A stretch of 64,000 bases of DNA from assembly GCA_934698975.1 (NCBI GenBank), contig CAKUVR010000001.1, positions 62,001 through 126,000 of the forward strand. The letters run 5' to 3'. Below, piece by piece: positions 8,544 to 17,382 of this stretch; position 1 is the first letter of the stretch, and each line of letters starts with the position of its first letter. The position numbers and the translations under genes were made by a program. This stretch comes from Cryptobacteroides sp934698975. Lineage in GTDB: Bacteria; Bacteroidota; Bacteroidia; Bacteroidales; UBA932. The notes below the pieces were generated by a model. That model was not told the origin of the DNA. It saw only the letters and a program-made list of their open reading frames with translations, and did not search any database.

Positions 8544-8555
8544 TTTCTATATTTG
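8524..8555 (+). promoter_or_regulatory. Bacteroidetes-type promoter of the ATPase gene
   Basis: TTTG at 8524-8527 and TATATTTG at 8548-8555 are spaced by 20 bp, an excellent match to the Bacteroidetes -33/-7 consensus. The start codon follows at 8572, leaving a leader of about 10 nt. The -33 lies inside the right arm of the 23-bp inverted repeat, so any protein bound there would block transcription. Confidence 0.75.
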
Positions 8556-8571
8556 CAAAAAGCATTGCATT

Positions 8572-9783
8572 ATGGATATTTTATTCGACCGTCACCTTGA
8601 ATACCTATCTGATGTACCTACGGAATTCACTCGCGGACTAATGAACACGATAGATTGGGATTCAAGGCTAGTGATGATTCGTGGGCCGAAAGGGGTCGGA
8701 AAATCAACTCTGATGCAGCAGTATGTGCTGAATAATTTCGGGCCTACAGATCGCCATATTCTATATTGCTCCGCCGACACGGCGTATTTTTCCAACCACA
8801 CTCTGATTGACACCGCGTCAGAATTTGTGAAGAAAGGTGGCAAGGTTCTTCTTATTGACGAAATTCACAAGTACGAGAACTGGAGCAGGGAAATCAAAGA
8901 GATCTATGATCTCTATAAAGGGTTGAAGGTTATCCTCAGCGGCTCATCACTGATTCAATTAAATGACGGACAGGCGGATCTGTCAAGAAGGGCTGATGTG
9001 TATGATATGCCGGGATTATCTTTCAGGGAATATCTTTGGTTCCGCACCAAGCGTGAGATAAAGCCTGTGCCCCTACATCAACTTCTATCCGACCCTAATG
9101 GATTCTGCCTGGCGGTAAGAAAGGGATGCCGCCCGTTGGAATATTTTCCCGATTATCTTAAAAGCGGTTATTACCCTTTCTCGTTTGAAAAAAGCAAGAC
9201 CTACAAGAATCTTGTGGAAAATGTAGTAAATTACATCATTGACAGCGAATTGACAAGATACAGAGGCATAAGTGTCTCCAACACGAGAAAGATAAGCGCA
9301 CTTCTTCAAGTGATCTCCGGAATGCTGCCATACCTCGTGGATGTGTCCAAATTATCAAGAAGTCTGAGCATCGACAGAATCACACTCTTAAAGTATTTCA
9401 AATACCTTGACGAAGCGAAAGTGATCAGATGTCTATACACAGAAATGGACAAGATATCCGATCTTCAGAAGCCCGACAAGCTGCTGATGGACAACACAAA
9501 TCTCCTCTATACATTCTCAGATGGCGAACCTGAGACAGGAACCGCGCGAGAGACGTTCTTATGTAATCAATTGGCCTCCGCCGGACACAAGATTGAGTAC
9601 GGAGGACTTAAAACAGGCGATTTTAGGATAGACCACAAAATTGTAATAGAGGTTGGAGGTGCTGGAAAGGATTACTCCCAAATAAACGATGCTGACATCG
9701 ATAACGCAGCTCTTGCCGTTGACAACATCGATATGGCAAACGGCAAGAAAATTCCACTCTGGGCATTCGGCTGCCTATATTGA
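8572..9783 (+). CDS. AAA-type ATPase with DUF4143-like C-terminal domain
   Basis: 403 residues. Walker A is GPKGVGKST (residues 38-46) and Walker B VLLIDEIHK (92-100), followed by ILSGSSLIQL (sensor-like) and SRRADVYDMPGLSFREYL. The C-terminal region (about 200-403) has the layout of DUF4143, with a winged-helix-like part (LQVISGMLPYLVDVSKLSRSLSIDRITLLKYFKYLDEAKVI split over several strands) and a nuclease-like end (GDFRIDHKIVIEVGGAGKDY). This ATPase family is patchily distributed and often mobile in Bacteroidetes; its function is unknown. It uses some codons differently from neighbours (GAATAC, GAGTAC for Glu-Tyr). A remnant of a second copy lies upstream. Confidence 0.9.
   Translation: MDILFDRHLEYLSDVPTEFTRGLMNTIDWDSRLVMIRGPKGVGKSTLMQQYVLNNFGPTDRHILYCSADTAYFSNHTLIDTASEFVKKGGKVLLIDEIHKYENWSREIKEIYDLYKGLKVILSGSSLIQLNDGQADLSRRADVYDMPGLSFREYLWFRTKREIKPVPLHQLLSDPNGFCLAVRKGCRPLEYFPDYLKSGYYPFSFEKSKTYKNLVENVVNYIIDSELTRYRGISVSNTRKISALLQVISGMLPYLVDVSKLSRSLSIDRITLLKYFKYLDEAKVIRCLYTEMDKISDLQKPDKLLMDNTNLLYTFSDGEPETGTARETFLCNQLASAGHKIEYGGLKTGDFRIDHKIVIEVGGAGKDYSQINDADIDNAALAVDNIDMANGKKIPLWAFGCLY
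9642..9783 (+). repeat. Intact-copy partner of the 142-bp direct repeat
   Basis: The last 142 bp of the ATPase gene, matched at 8155-8296 with 139 identical positions. The pair are direct repeats with an offset of 1487 bp, close to one gene length, so recombination between them would delete the intact gene and its promoter. Confidence 0.9.
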
Positions 9784-9821
9784 CTCGTCAGTCTTAGGCC
9801 ATTGACCAGAAAGAGAGCGGT

Positions 9822-10853
9822 TCACCGGCCGGCGGTGCGGCGGGCGTCGAGGGCGCGCTGGAACTCACGGGCGTTGCGGAGGTGCTCGGAATAGGTGGCG
9901 GCGAATTTGTGGGTGCCATCCATGGCGGCACTGGCGCAGAAATAAAGGTAGCCGTGACGGTCAGGATTCAGGACGGCCTCAAGACTCGGCCTGTCCGGCA
10001 CACAGATCGGACCGGGAGGGAGACCTTCATGCAGGTAGGTGTTGTACGGTGAATCATATTCCAGATGCTTGAGCAGAATCCGGTTGAGAGTGTAGCCGTA
10101 GCAGAAAGCCACCGTAGGGTCAGCCTGAAGCCTCATGCCCTGATGCAGACGGTTAAGGTACACACCGGCGATGGAGGAATATTCAGGAGCATGGTTCGAC
10201 TCGCTCTTGACGATGGACGCAACGATTGAGACCTGCTTTGGAGTCAGGCCCTGCGCCTCGGCCTTGGCGACATTATCAGCAGTCCAAAAGGCATCGTAGG
10301 CGGCCTTTTGCTTGTCCAGAATGTCTTCCATCGTGGCTGTCCAATAGACCTGATAGGTGTCCGGAATGATGAGCGAGAACACATCGGAAGGGGTGAAGCC
10401 GTAACCGGCAAGCAATGAGGAATCGTTCAGAGCGGCGGCCACCTCGGCGGAATCCAGCATCATCTGGTTTGCGATCTTGCGGGCAATCAAGCCCTTGAGC
10501 CTCATCGTGCCGGAAAGGACCAGATTCACAGGCGTCTGCCAGCCGTTTTTCAGCATCCGGACCACATAAATACTCGGTTTGTTTTTTTCCACGACATAAT
10601 GTCCAGGTCTCAGATCACTATCAATCAATCCCATGCGAACAACACGGGAAAGACTGCGATGATTGATGACAATGCTGTCTGGAATCTGCGCAAGCACCTC
10701 ATCCACAGTCATCTGCGGACGGACGTACAAATCCGCCTTTCCCGAGAAGTTCGGCTTGCGGTTGTCGGCATACCAACGGCCACCGACAGCCCCTGACACC
10801 ACGATCACCAGCAATGCGGCGACCAGAACAATCCACTTCCAAGTCTTCATCAC
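9822..10853 (-). CDS. mltG: Endolytic murein transglycosylase MltG
   Basis: 343 residues, with one N-terminal membrane helix (about 6-25) and a YceG domain. The catalytic Glu is in SIVKSESN (Glu218), and the downstream AGVYLNRLHQGMRLQADPTVAFCYG and DSPYNTYLHEGLPPGPICVP motifs are characteristic of the family. MltG cuts nascent glycan strands at the inner membrane and is thought to set their length. Its ATG overlaps the stop of the upstream glucosaminidase gene by 4 bp (ATGA), so the two cell-wall hydrolases are probably translationally coupled. Confidence 0.95.
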   Translation of the reverse strand: MMKTWKWIVLVAALLVIVVSGAVGGRWYADNRKPNFSGKADLYVRPQMTVDEVLAQIPDSIVINHRSLSRVVRMGLIDSDLRPGHYVVEKNKPSIYVVRMLKNGWQTPVNLVLSGTMRLKGLIARKIANQMMLDSAEVAAALNDSSLLAGYGFTPSDVFSLIIPDTYQVYWTATMEDILDKQKAAYDAFWTADNVAKAEAQGLTPKQVSIVASIVKSESNHAPEYSSIAGVYLNRLHQGMRLQADPTVAFCYGYTLNRILLKHLEYDSPYNTYLHEGLPPGPICVPDRPSLEAVLNPDRHGYLYFCASAAMDGTHKFAATYSEHLRNAREFQRALDARRTAGR

Positions 10854-11986
10854 TTCTTCATTCTCTTGCCGCGAAGGATGATGGTGTCACCCTCGCGAGG
10901 TTCATAACCGGCCGGAAAGCCGTTCATCTTCATCACGCTTGACATCTTCACGGCAAACCGCTGGCAGATGTCACGCAAGGACTCATCGTCCCCTCCCACA
11001 ATGTACTTGTCAAGTCCCTTCTCGGACTGGTTCTTCTTCGCCTGCAGATAGACAACTGTCCCGGGCAGAAGTTCCTCGGAACGAGACAAATCATTGAATC
11101 TCAGCAACTCGTTCAAATAAAGGTGATACGATGCGGCGATGCTTGAATATGTCTCCCCTTCCACCGAGGTGATGAACGGAACACCGTTGCGGGAATATGC
11201 TTCCCTGGTCAACGAGAATCTGAATACCTCCAGTCCACTCTTGTCAATCCTCTTAGGCTCCTCAAGGGACAGAGGAGAAGCCGGAATCACATCAGAGACA
11301 GATTCATCCTTGACACGCTTCTTTCTGGCCCTGCGATCCTTGCGGTCTTTCTTCGCCTTCTCTTTTTTAGCCTTTACTTTCTTCACCGAAGCCGACTTAC
11401 TGCCTGAATCGACATTGGAATCCCCGCGAGCGGCCACAGCGATTTCCTCCACAGACTCCGCAATGCGCTCAGACTCTTCGTAAGTCATTGTGTCATATTC
11501 ATAAAGCTTGTAGTCCTCTATGTACTTGATGAGTTTCGCCGGATAGTTGGGATCGGTGGCGTAGCCGGCCTTCTTCAAGCCGTACGCCCAACCTTTGTAA
11601 TCGGTCGTCTTCAAATCAAACAGGAACTTGTAGCGGTCCCTGTAGCGAAGGAAGTCAGAGTGATCCTGGAACGACTCGTCAGCGGAGTCATAAACCCGGA
11701 AGCACTCCCCTTTCGCATCGTCGTCATAGCGCATCGACTTGCCTTTCCAATCCTTGTGGCACTTGATTCCGAAATGGTTGTTCCCTTCCGAAGCCAAAGC
11801 AGACAGCCCATAACGAGACTCCAGAATACCTTGAGCCAACGTGATGCTGGCCGGCACACCGCTGCGGTACATCTCCCGCACAGCCGTCGGAGCCCATTTC
11901 TGAATATACCGTTCCTGAGGCGTGCCCTGCGCAAAAGCCGCCACATGACATAGTACAAGACTTATGAATATAACAATCTTTCTCAT
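10850..11986 (-). CDS. Secreted N-acetylglucosaminidase with LysM domain
   Basis: 378 residues with signal peptide (MRKIVIFISLVLCHVAAFAQ). Residues about 25-165 form a glucosaminidase (GH73-type) domain: SITLAQGILESRYGLSALA, NNHFGIKCHKDWKGK, FLRYRDRYKFLF, WAYGLKKAGYATDPNYPAKL. A basic, Lys/Arg-rich linker follows (about 195-225), then a LysM-like segment at the C-terminus (YIVGGDDESLRDICQRFAVK). It should hydrolyse peptidoglycan glycan strands in the periplasm. It is the first gene of a pair with mltG. Confidence 0.9.
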   Translation of the reverse strand: MRKIVIFISLVLCHVAAFAQGTPQERYIQKWAPTAVREMYRSGVPASITLAQGILESRYGLSALASEGNNHFGIKCHKDWKGKSMRYDDDAKGECFRVYDSADESFQDHSDFLRYRDRYKFLFDLKTTDYKGWAYGLKKAGYATDPNYPAKLIKYIEDYKLYEYDTMTYEESERIAESVEEIAVAARGDSNVDSGSKSASVKKVKAKKEKAKKDRKDRRARKKRVKDESVSDVIPASPLSLEEPKRIDKSGLEVFRFSLTREAYSRNGVPFITSVEGETYSSIAASYHLYLNELLRFNDLSRSEELLPGTVVYLQAKKNQSEKGLDKYIVGGDDESLRDICQRFAVKMSSVMKMNGFPAGYEPREGDTIILRGKRMKK

Positions 11987-12122
11987 CCTGAATATTTAGC
12001 GATCATTAAAGATTTCTGCCAGATCCGCAGCCGTTAATATTTTGCCGCTTGCGGACTACAGAATGTAAATATAGTGAAATTTAGCCGATAGAAAACCACA
12101 CCGGCCACCAATCAGACAATAT

Positions 12123-13064
12123 CTACCCTGATTTCACCAAAGGAACATCGAAAACGTCCCCGTCTTTGGCGGCATAAGTCTCCGGGAATATGCTCCTGCA
12201 TTCAGACTCGTACTTGGAAATGTCCTTGCAACGCGAGGAATAATGCCCGATCACAAGCTTCTTCACGCCGGCATCCAGCGCACACTGAGCGGCTTGCAGA
12301 GTCGTGGAATGGTGCCTGGCAGACGCCTGGTCTGCCAAGTCGGCAGTGTAGGTCGTCTCGTGATAGAGCAGGTCAACGCCCTTCACCCAAGAGGCCAGTT
12401 CCGGGAACGGAGCAGTGTCGCTGCAATATGCGAACGAGCGTGGAATGTACGGTTTGTAGCCAAGTTCCTCGAACGGAAAGATCTCAGTGGAGCCGTCAGG
12501 ATATTCACGGACCACATCCTCGCCGCGCTTCACTGCGCCGATCTCGGTGAGCGAGAGGGCATATTCATCAATCTTCCATTTTTTGACATTCATCTGAGGT
12601 TCCTTTTCCCTGAAAAGCCATCCGAAAGTCTCGATCTTGTGATTGAGCGGAAAAGCATAGATTTCAAGGGATTTGGTGTGATAGATCATTTCGGGGGTCT
12701 TCATATTCATAGGAATATGCCGGATCTCGAACGGGATGCCTTCGCCGTAGTAGGAAAGGAAGAATTTCAGGATCGGACCGAAGTTGACCGGAGCGTAGAT
12801 GTTCAGCGGGGTCATCCGGGAGAGCATTCCCATTGTGGAAAGCAGTCCGAAAAGTCCGAAGACATGATCCCCGTGGATGTGAGAGATGAAAATCGAGTCT
12901 ATCTTCAACAAAGATATGCGACACTCCTGAAGGCGTGTCTGCACACCCTCTCCGCAATCAATCAAAAAAGAGCGCCCATGTACGGAAAGTACCTGAGCGC
13001 TCTGATTTCTTCCGGGGCCGGGCTTGGCCGAAGCCGTGCCCAGCACCGTCAAAGTAAAATCCAT
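12123..13064 (-). CDS. rnz: Ribonuclease Z (tRNA 3' processing)
   Basis: 313 residues, metallo-beta-lactamase fold, full family length. The zinc-binding signature is SHIHGDHVFGL (His62, His64, Asp66, His67); additional ligands fit FAYCSDTAPFPE and the late HHSTTLQAAQCALDAGVKKLVIGHYSSR. RNase Z removes the 3' trailer from tRNA precursors, needed here because at least the tRNA-Leu in this window lacks an encoded CCA. It begins 3 bp after the stop of rpsA, so both are probably on one transcript. Confidence 0.95.
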   Translation of the reverse strand: MDFTLTVLGTASAKPGPGRNQSAQVLSVHGRSFLIDCGEGVQTRLQECRISLLKIDSIFISHIHGDHVFGLFGLLSTMGMLSRMTPLNIYAPVNFGPILKFFLSYYGEGIPFEIRHIPMNMKTPEMIYHTKSLEIYAFPLNHKIETFGWLFREKEPQMNVKKWKIDEYALSLTEIGAVKRGEDVVREYPDGSTEIFPFEELGYKPYIPRSFAYCSDTAPFPELASWVKGVDLLYHETTYTADLADQASARHHSTTLQAAQCALDAGVKKLVIGHYSSRCKDISKYESECRSIFPETYAAKDGDVFDVPLVKSG

Positions 13065-13067
13065 GGA

Positions 13068-14924
13068 TTATTCACCTTTCTCGAACTTGTCCTTGAGGGC
13101 AGCGAGTTCGCTGATGTCACCGAGGGTGGTCTTCTCCAGGTTGGAGTTGATCTTCTTGACCGCCTTCTTAGTGTTGTCAGCCTCTACGGCCACCTTCTCG
13201 GCCTTGGCCTCAGAGTATGTCCTTACGTGTGAGAGAAGGATTCTGCGAGTGCTTCTTCTGAGCTCGATGACCTTGAACGGAAGTTTCTCGCCCACAACAG
13301 CCTGCTTGCCGTCCTCCTTGATGAGGTCACGGCTGAAAGCGAAGCCCTCGTCATCACCCTCAAGCTTGATGTTGGCGCCCTTGTCGGTAAGTGAAGCCAC
13401 AGTTCCCTCAACGGTTGAGCCTACAGGATACTTCTCCTCGATGGCGTCCCAAGGGTTAGGGGTGAGCTGCTTGTGACCAAGGCTGAGCTTGTGGTTGGCC
13501 TCGTCGAAGTCAAGGATCTGAACGTCGATGACATCACCAGGGGACACGAGCTCTGAAGGATGCTTGATCTTGTTCCAGGAGAGGTCGCTGATGTGGATGA
13601 GTCCCTCAACACCGTCCTCCGGCTCGGCGAACACACCGAAGTTGGTGATGTTGCGTACGACAGCCTTGTGAACTGAACCTACAGGGTACTTGTCGCGGAT
13701 GCTCTCCCAAGGGTTAGGAGTGAGCTGCTTCAGACCGAGAGACATCTTTCTGTTCTCACGGTCGATGGAGAGAACCTTAGCCTCTACCTCGTCACCTACC
13801 TTGAGGAACTCCTGAGCGCTGTGGAGTCTTGGAGACCAAGACATCTCAGACACGTGGATAAGTCCTTCCACGCCAGGCTCGATCTCTACGAAAGCGCCGT
13901 AGTCAGCGATGAGCACAACCTTACCCTTGACAACATCGCCTTCCTTGATGTTGGCGTCGAGGTTGTCCCAAGGATGAGGAGTAAGCTGCTTGTAACCAAG
14001 GGCGATTCTCTTCTGCTGAGGATCGAACTCCTTGACAACGACCTTGATCTTCTGGTCGAGGGAAACGACCTCCTCAGGGTTGTCGATCCTGCCCCAAGAC
14101 AGGTCAGTGATGTGGATGAGACCGTCAACACCGCCGAGGTCAACGAACACACCGTAGTTGGTGATGTTCTTGACAGTACCCTCAAGGATCTGACCTTTCT
14201 CAAGCTTGCTGATGAGTTCAGCCCTGCGCTGCTCCTGCTCGGCCTCGAGAAGAGCCTTGTGGGAAACGACAACGTTGCGGAACTCCTGGTTGATCTTGAC
14301 GATCTTGAAGTCCATTGTCTGGTTGACATAAGCATCGTAGTCGCGGATAGGCTTGATGTCGATCTGAGAGCCAGGAAGGAACGCCTCGATTCCAAAGACA
14401 TCGACGATCATGCCGCCCTTTGTGCGGGTCTTCACGAAGCCCTTGACAATCTCGTCGTTGTTGAACGCCTCGTTGACCCTGTCCCAAGACTTGAGGGCGC
14501 GTGCCTTCTTGTGGGAAAGGATGAGCTGGCCTTTCTTGTCCTCAGCGGACTCAACGTAAACCTCAACCTTGTCACCAACCTTGAGGTCTGGATTGTAACG
14601 GAACTCAGGAGCCTGGATGACACCCTCGCTCTTGTAACCTATGTTGACGATGACCTCTCTCTTGGAGATGGCGGTGACTGTGCCCTCGACAACCTCATTC
14701 TCCACAACCTTGGAGAGGGTCTGGTCGTAAGCGTCTTCAATGGATTTCTTGTCCTCGCCGCCGTAGATCTCGGCGCTGCCTTCAAACGCGTCCCAATCGA
14801 ACTTGTCCGGAGCGACGGATGCGTTGAGAGATGTCTTCTTTGCCGGAGCCTCGGCCTTAGGGGCTTCCTGAACAGGAGCCTCTACCTTAGCCTCCACGGC
14901 TACTTTCTGTGTTTCTTCTGCCAT
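13068..14924 (-). CDS. rpsA: 30S ribosomal protein S1
   Basis: 618 residues with a charged N-terminal extension rich in Ala, Pro, Glu and Lys, then six S1 RNA-binding repeats (for example KGQILEGTVKNITNYGVFVDL, GLIHITDLSWGRI, GLIHVSEMSWSP, GLIHISDLSWNK). S1 binds mRNA on the small subunit; Bacteroidetes with weak Shine-Dalgarno use depend on it heavily. The C-terminus ends in a charged tail. The coding region contains no GAATAT hexamer in 1.86 kb, unlike the surrounding genes. Downstream rnz is 3 bp away. Confidence 0.97.
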   Translation of the reverse strand: MAEETQKVAVEAKVEAPVQEAPKAEAPAKKTSLNASVAPDKFDWDAFEGSAEIYGGEDKKSIEDAYDQTLSKVVENEVVEGTVTAISKREVIVNIGYKSEGVIQAPEFRYNPDLKVGDKVEVYVESAEDKKGQLILSHKKARALKSWDRVNEAFNNDEIVKGFVKTRTKGGMIVDVFGIEAFLPGSQIDIKPIRDYDAYVNQTMDFKIVKINQEFRNVVVSHKALLEAEQEQRRAELISKLEKGQILEGTVKNITNYGVFVDLGGVDGLIHITDLSWGRIDNPEEVVSLDQKIKVVVKEFDPQQKRIALGYKQLTPHPWDNLDANIKEGDVVKGKVVLIADYGAFVEIEPGVEGLIHVSEMSWSPRLHSAQEFLKVGDEVEAKVLSIDRENRKMSLGLKQLTPNPWESIRDKYPVGSVHKAVVRNITNFGVFAEPEDGVEGLIHISDLSWNKIKHPSELVSPGDVIDVQILDFDEANHKLSLGHKQLTPNPWDAIEEKYPVGSTVEGTVASLTDKGANIKLEGDDEGFAFSRDLIKEDGKQAVVGEKLPFKVIELRRSTRRILLSHVRTYSEAKAEKVAVEADNTKKAVKKINSNLEKTTLGDISELAALKDKFEKGE

Positions 14925-15011
14925 AATGGTAATTAAAGATAACTAGTTGTTTAACAATATTTTTACGCCCTACCGGACACACCTAAAAGGCACGGCCGGT
15001 CAAAAGGCGTG

Positions 15012-15042
15012 CAAAAATAGGCAAAATTATCTGATTCACAAT
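15012..15042 (-). promoter_or_regulatory. Promoter of rpsA, with an untranslated leader of about 80 nt
   Basis: On the minus strand ATTG (15039-15042) and TATTTTTG (15012-15019) are 19 bp apart. Transcription would start near 15006, about 80 nt before the ATG at 14924. The leader contains short complementary stretches (ACCGG/CCGGT), leaving room for autoregulation by S1, which is known for rpsA in other bacteria; here it is only a possibility. Confidence 0.6.
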
Positions 15043-15059
15043 AAGAAAAAAGGAATATT

Positions 15060-16007
15060 TTACAGCAGTTTGTTCTTTTTGAACAGGAACATCACCAGAG
15101 CGACCGTCAGCAGCATGACACCGAGCAGCAGCACCCAAGTCCAACCCTTGTCCATCAGCGGCATCGGCACGTTCATCCCGTAGAAACTCGCCACCAAAGT
15201 AGGAGGCATAAGGAGGACGGAGACAAGGGTGAATATCTTCATGATCTTGTTCTGATCCAGGTTGATGAGACCGACAACAGTGTCCTGAAGGTACTCCAGC
15301 CTCTCGAAGCCGAAATTCGTGTGGTTGATCAGGGAATTGATGTCCTGAAGCAAGACGGAGAAACGCCGGTGAAGATCTTTCGGATACTTGTCGCTGCGAA
15401 GCATGTTGGAGATCAGGCGCTGCTTGTCGACTATGTTCTCGCGCACAAGCATCGTGTTCTCCTGCAACTGATTGATGTCCAAGAGGAAATCCTCGTCGAT
15501 GTCTTCCTGCTGGTTGATTCGTTTGCTGTACTGGGAAATCTCCTTGCTCATCAGCTCGATCATGTCGGCATCCAGATCGACACGCTGATCCATTATGCTG
15601 GCGAAAACCGTGTAGCCGTTCGGGTAGGACTGAGGCATCGCAACGATCCTGCGCTGAAGTTCAGTGAAGCTTCGAAGCGGAACATCCCTCAATGTCGTCA
15701 GGCAATTTCCCACGAATGTGAATGAAACGGCCTCCATCGAGTAGTCCTCCGGTCCAGGCATCAGGAAGTTGGTGTTGGCGAAGATTGCGTTCTCCGTCTC
15801 GGAAAAACGGGATGAACTCTCGATCTCTTCAGCCTGGGCGCGGCTCTGGATCTCTTCTCCAAGGAACTCATCCACAGTGTGTTTTTCCTCTCCCGACGGA
15901 GAAAGGATGTCAATCCAAAGGACATCGTCCCGTTTCATCTTGGAAAGCTCCGTTTCAGACTGGGAAACCAACAGCTTGCCGTTCAGTCTGTAGAAAATCG
16001 CGATCAT
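15060..16007 (-). CDS. corA: CorA-family magnesium/cobalt transporter
   Basis: 315 residues. The long cytoplasmic N-terminal domain precedes two C-terminal membrane helices; the selectivity motif YGMNVP (Gly277-Met278-Asn279) links them, and the second helix is followed by the basic end FKKNKLL. CorA forms pentameric inner-membrane channels for Mg2+. It lies apart from rpsA and mntP and is probably its own unit. Confidence 0.93.
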   Translation of the reverse strand: MIAIFYRLNGKLLVSQSETELSKMKRDDVLWIDILSPSGEEKHTVDEFLGEEIQSRAQAEEIESSSRFSETENAIFANTNFLMPGPEDYSMEAVSFTFVGNCLTTLRDVPLRSFTELQRRIVAMPQSYPNGYTVFASIMDQRVDLDADMIELMSKEISQYSKRINQQEDIDEDFLLDINQLQENTMLVRENIVDKQRLISNMLRSDKYPKDLHRRFSVLLQDINSLINHTNFGFERLEYLQDTVVGLINLDQNKIMKIFTLVSVLLMPPTLVASFYGMNVPMPLMDKGWTWVLLLGVMLLTVALVMFLFKKNKLL

Positions 16008-16127
16008 ACTCTTCCTGTATTATTCCCGGCCCGAGCGTGGGAAAGGTTCCACTTCAATTCGCTGACATTACGGAGAAGTCAACTTACAAAAGTAGGAATA
16101 TTTTCGTTAAAAAAGGCAAAAATATTC

Positions 16128-16697
16128 CTAAATAAATCCCAACAGAATGTTAAGGCCTATAAGAATCAGAACCGACCCGCCGAGGATCTCGGCCGGACGG
16201 CCGAACTTCTGGCCTATTTTCTGGCCGCCGAACATACCGCCGATGACGGAAAGCATAGTCACCGCGAACACCGCGGCGAGATTCATCATCATCTTGCCGA
16301 GCGGAACAAAGCCCATCGAAAGGCTGATTCCGACGGCAAAAGCGTCGATGCTGGTCGCGACAGCTCCGATGATGACATTCTTCAGGCCGTTAAGGTCACG
16401 GGCCTCATCCTCGTTCTTCACGGCTTCCCAAATCATGGAACCTCCCACGTAAAGCAGCAGCAGAAAACCGATGAAACTGGCTATTTTATGAATATGTCCG
16501 ACGAATATGTCGCCGAACAGCCAGCCCAGCGCCATGAGAGCGGTCTGGACGACTCCGAACACGAAAGCGATCGGAAGAATCTTTCTCCAGGATATTCCTT
16601 TGAGGGTGACACTTGAGCAAGTTGAGACGGCGAAGCAGTCAGCGCAAAGGGACACCGCCAGAAGCAGTGATTCAAGTATTGATAACAACATTGTCAA
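16128..16697 (-). CDS. mntP: Manganese efflux pump MntP
   Basis: 189 residues and six predicted membrane segments, the normal size for MntP. Family marks are the Asp in LAVSLCADCFAVSTC (first helix) and the matching IGAVATSIDAFAVGISL in the second half, reflecting the internal duplication. It exports Mn2+ across the inner membrane. A manganese riboswitch (yybP-ykoY) often precedes this gene elsewhere, but none is apparent in the short upstream gap to recR. Confidence 0.92.
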   Translation of the reverse strand: MTMLLSILESLLLAVSLCADCFAVSTCSSVTLKGISWRKILPIAFVFGVVQTALMALGWLFGDIFVGHIHKIASFIGFLLLLYVGGSMIWEAVKNEDEARDLNGLKNVIIGAVATSIDAFAVGISLSMGFVPLGKMMMNLAAVFAVTMLSVIGGMFGGQKIGQKFGRPAEILGGSVLILIGLNILLGFI

Positions 16698-16740
16698 GCA
16701 AGCGCTTTATAAAGGTTACAGATTATATTCTTAAGGATAA

Positions 16741-17382
16741 TCAAGGCTTGAATGTCTGACGGTTGACAATCGAGCGTCCGAGCGTGAGCTCGTCGGCATA
16801 TTCAAGGTCATCACCGAAACCAAGGCCTCTGGCAAGGGAAGAGACCCTCACGCCATAGGAAGATATCTGCCGGTAAATATAAAAAGATGTCGTCTCCCCT
16901 TCAACGTCCCCGCTCAAGGCAAGTATGACTTCGATTTCCTCTGGTCTCAATTCTCCGGAAGTGGCCAAGGAACGCACCCGGTCTGTCAGTTGCGAAACTG
17001 TGATGTCTGACGGCCCGATTCCGGCGATCGGAGAGATGATGCCGCCCAGAACATGATAGATTCCCCGGTACTGCCCGGTGTTCTCGATGCTCATCACGTC
17101 ACGGACATTCTCCACAACGCAGATCGTCCTGTGGTCTCGGGACCTGTCAGCGCAGATCGGACAGATGTCTTCATCGGAAATCATCCAACACTGCCGGCAG
17201 TACTTCGCCTCGTCCCTCATCTTGACGATGGAGTCAGCGAAATGGTGCACGTTCTCCGTTGGCTGCCGCAACAGATGCAGGGCAAGACGCAAAGCGCTGC
17301 GCTTGCCGACTCCCGGAAGGGAGCCTATGGCCTGCACAGCATCCTCCAGAAGTTTTGAAGGGAATGTCTCCGGGGCTGTCAT
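16741..17382 (-). CDS. recR: Recombination mediator RecR
   Basis: 213 residues: helix-hairpin-helix N-terminus (IGSLPGVGKRSALRLALHLL), the four-Cys zinc finger (CRQCWMISDEDICPIC) and a Toprim domain (ICVVENVRDVMSIENT, VILALSGDVEGETT). RecR works with RecO (and RecF) to load RecA on gapped DNA. Its start overlaps the stop of the upstream murQ by 4 bp, so it is co-translated with a cell-wall recycling gene. Confidence 0.96.
   Translation of the reverse strand: MTAPETFPSKLLEDAVQAIGSLPGVGKRSALRLALHLLRQPTENVHHFADSIVKMRDEAKYCRQCWMISDEDICPICADRSRDHRTICVVENVRDVMSIENTGQYRGIYHVLGGIISPIAGIGPSDITVSQLTDRVRSLATSGELRPEEIEVILALSGDVEGETTSFYIYRQISSYGVRVSSLARGLGFGDDLEYADELTLGRSIVNRQTFKP

Noticed and set aside
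8055..8565. Short open frames (90 and 87 codons, minus strand) in the ATPase/serpin gap
   Set aside because: Antisense to the ATPase and serpin remnants and crossing the palindrome; no starts or domains.
12243..13232. A 329-codon frame opposite rnz and the end of rpsA
   Set aside because: Overlaps two certain genes and shows no family similarity.
13821..14936. A 371-codon frame opposite rpsA
   Set aside because: Shadow of S1 repeats on the other strand; Leu/Val/Asp-rich with no domain.
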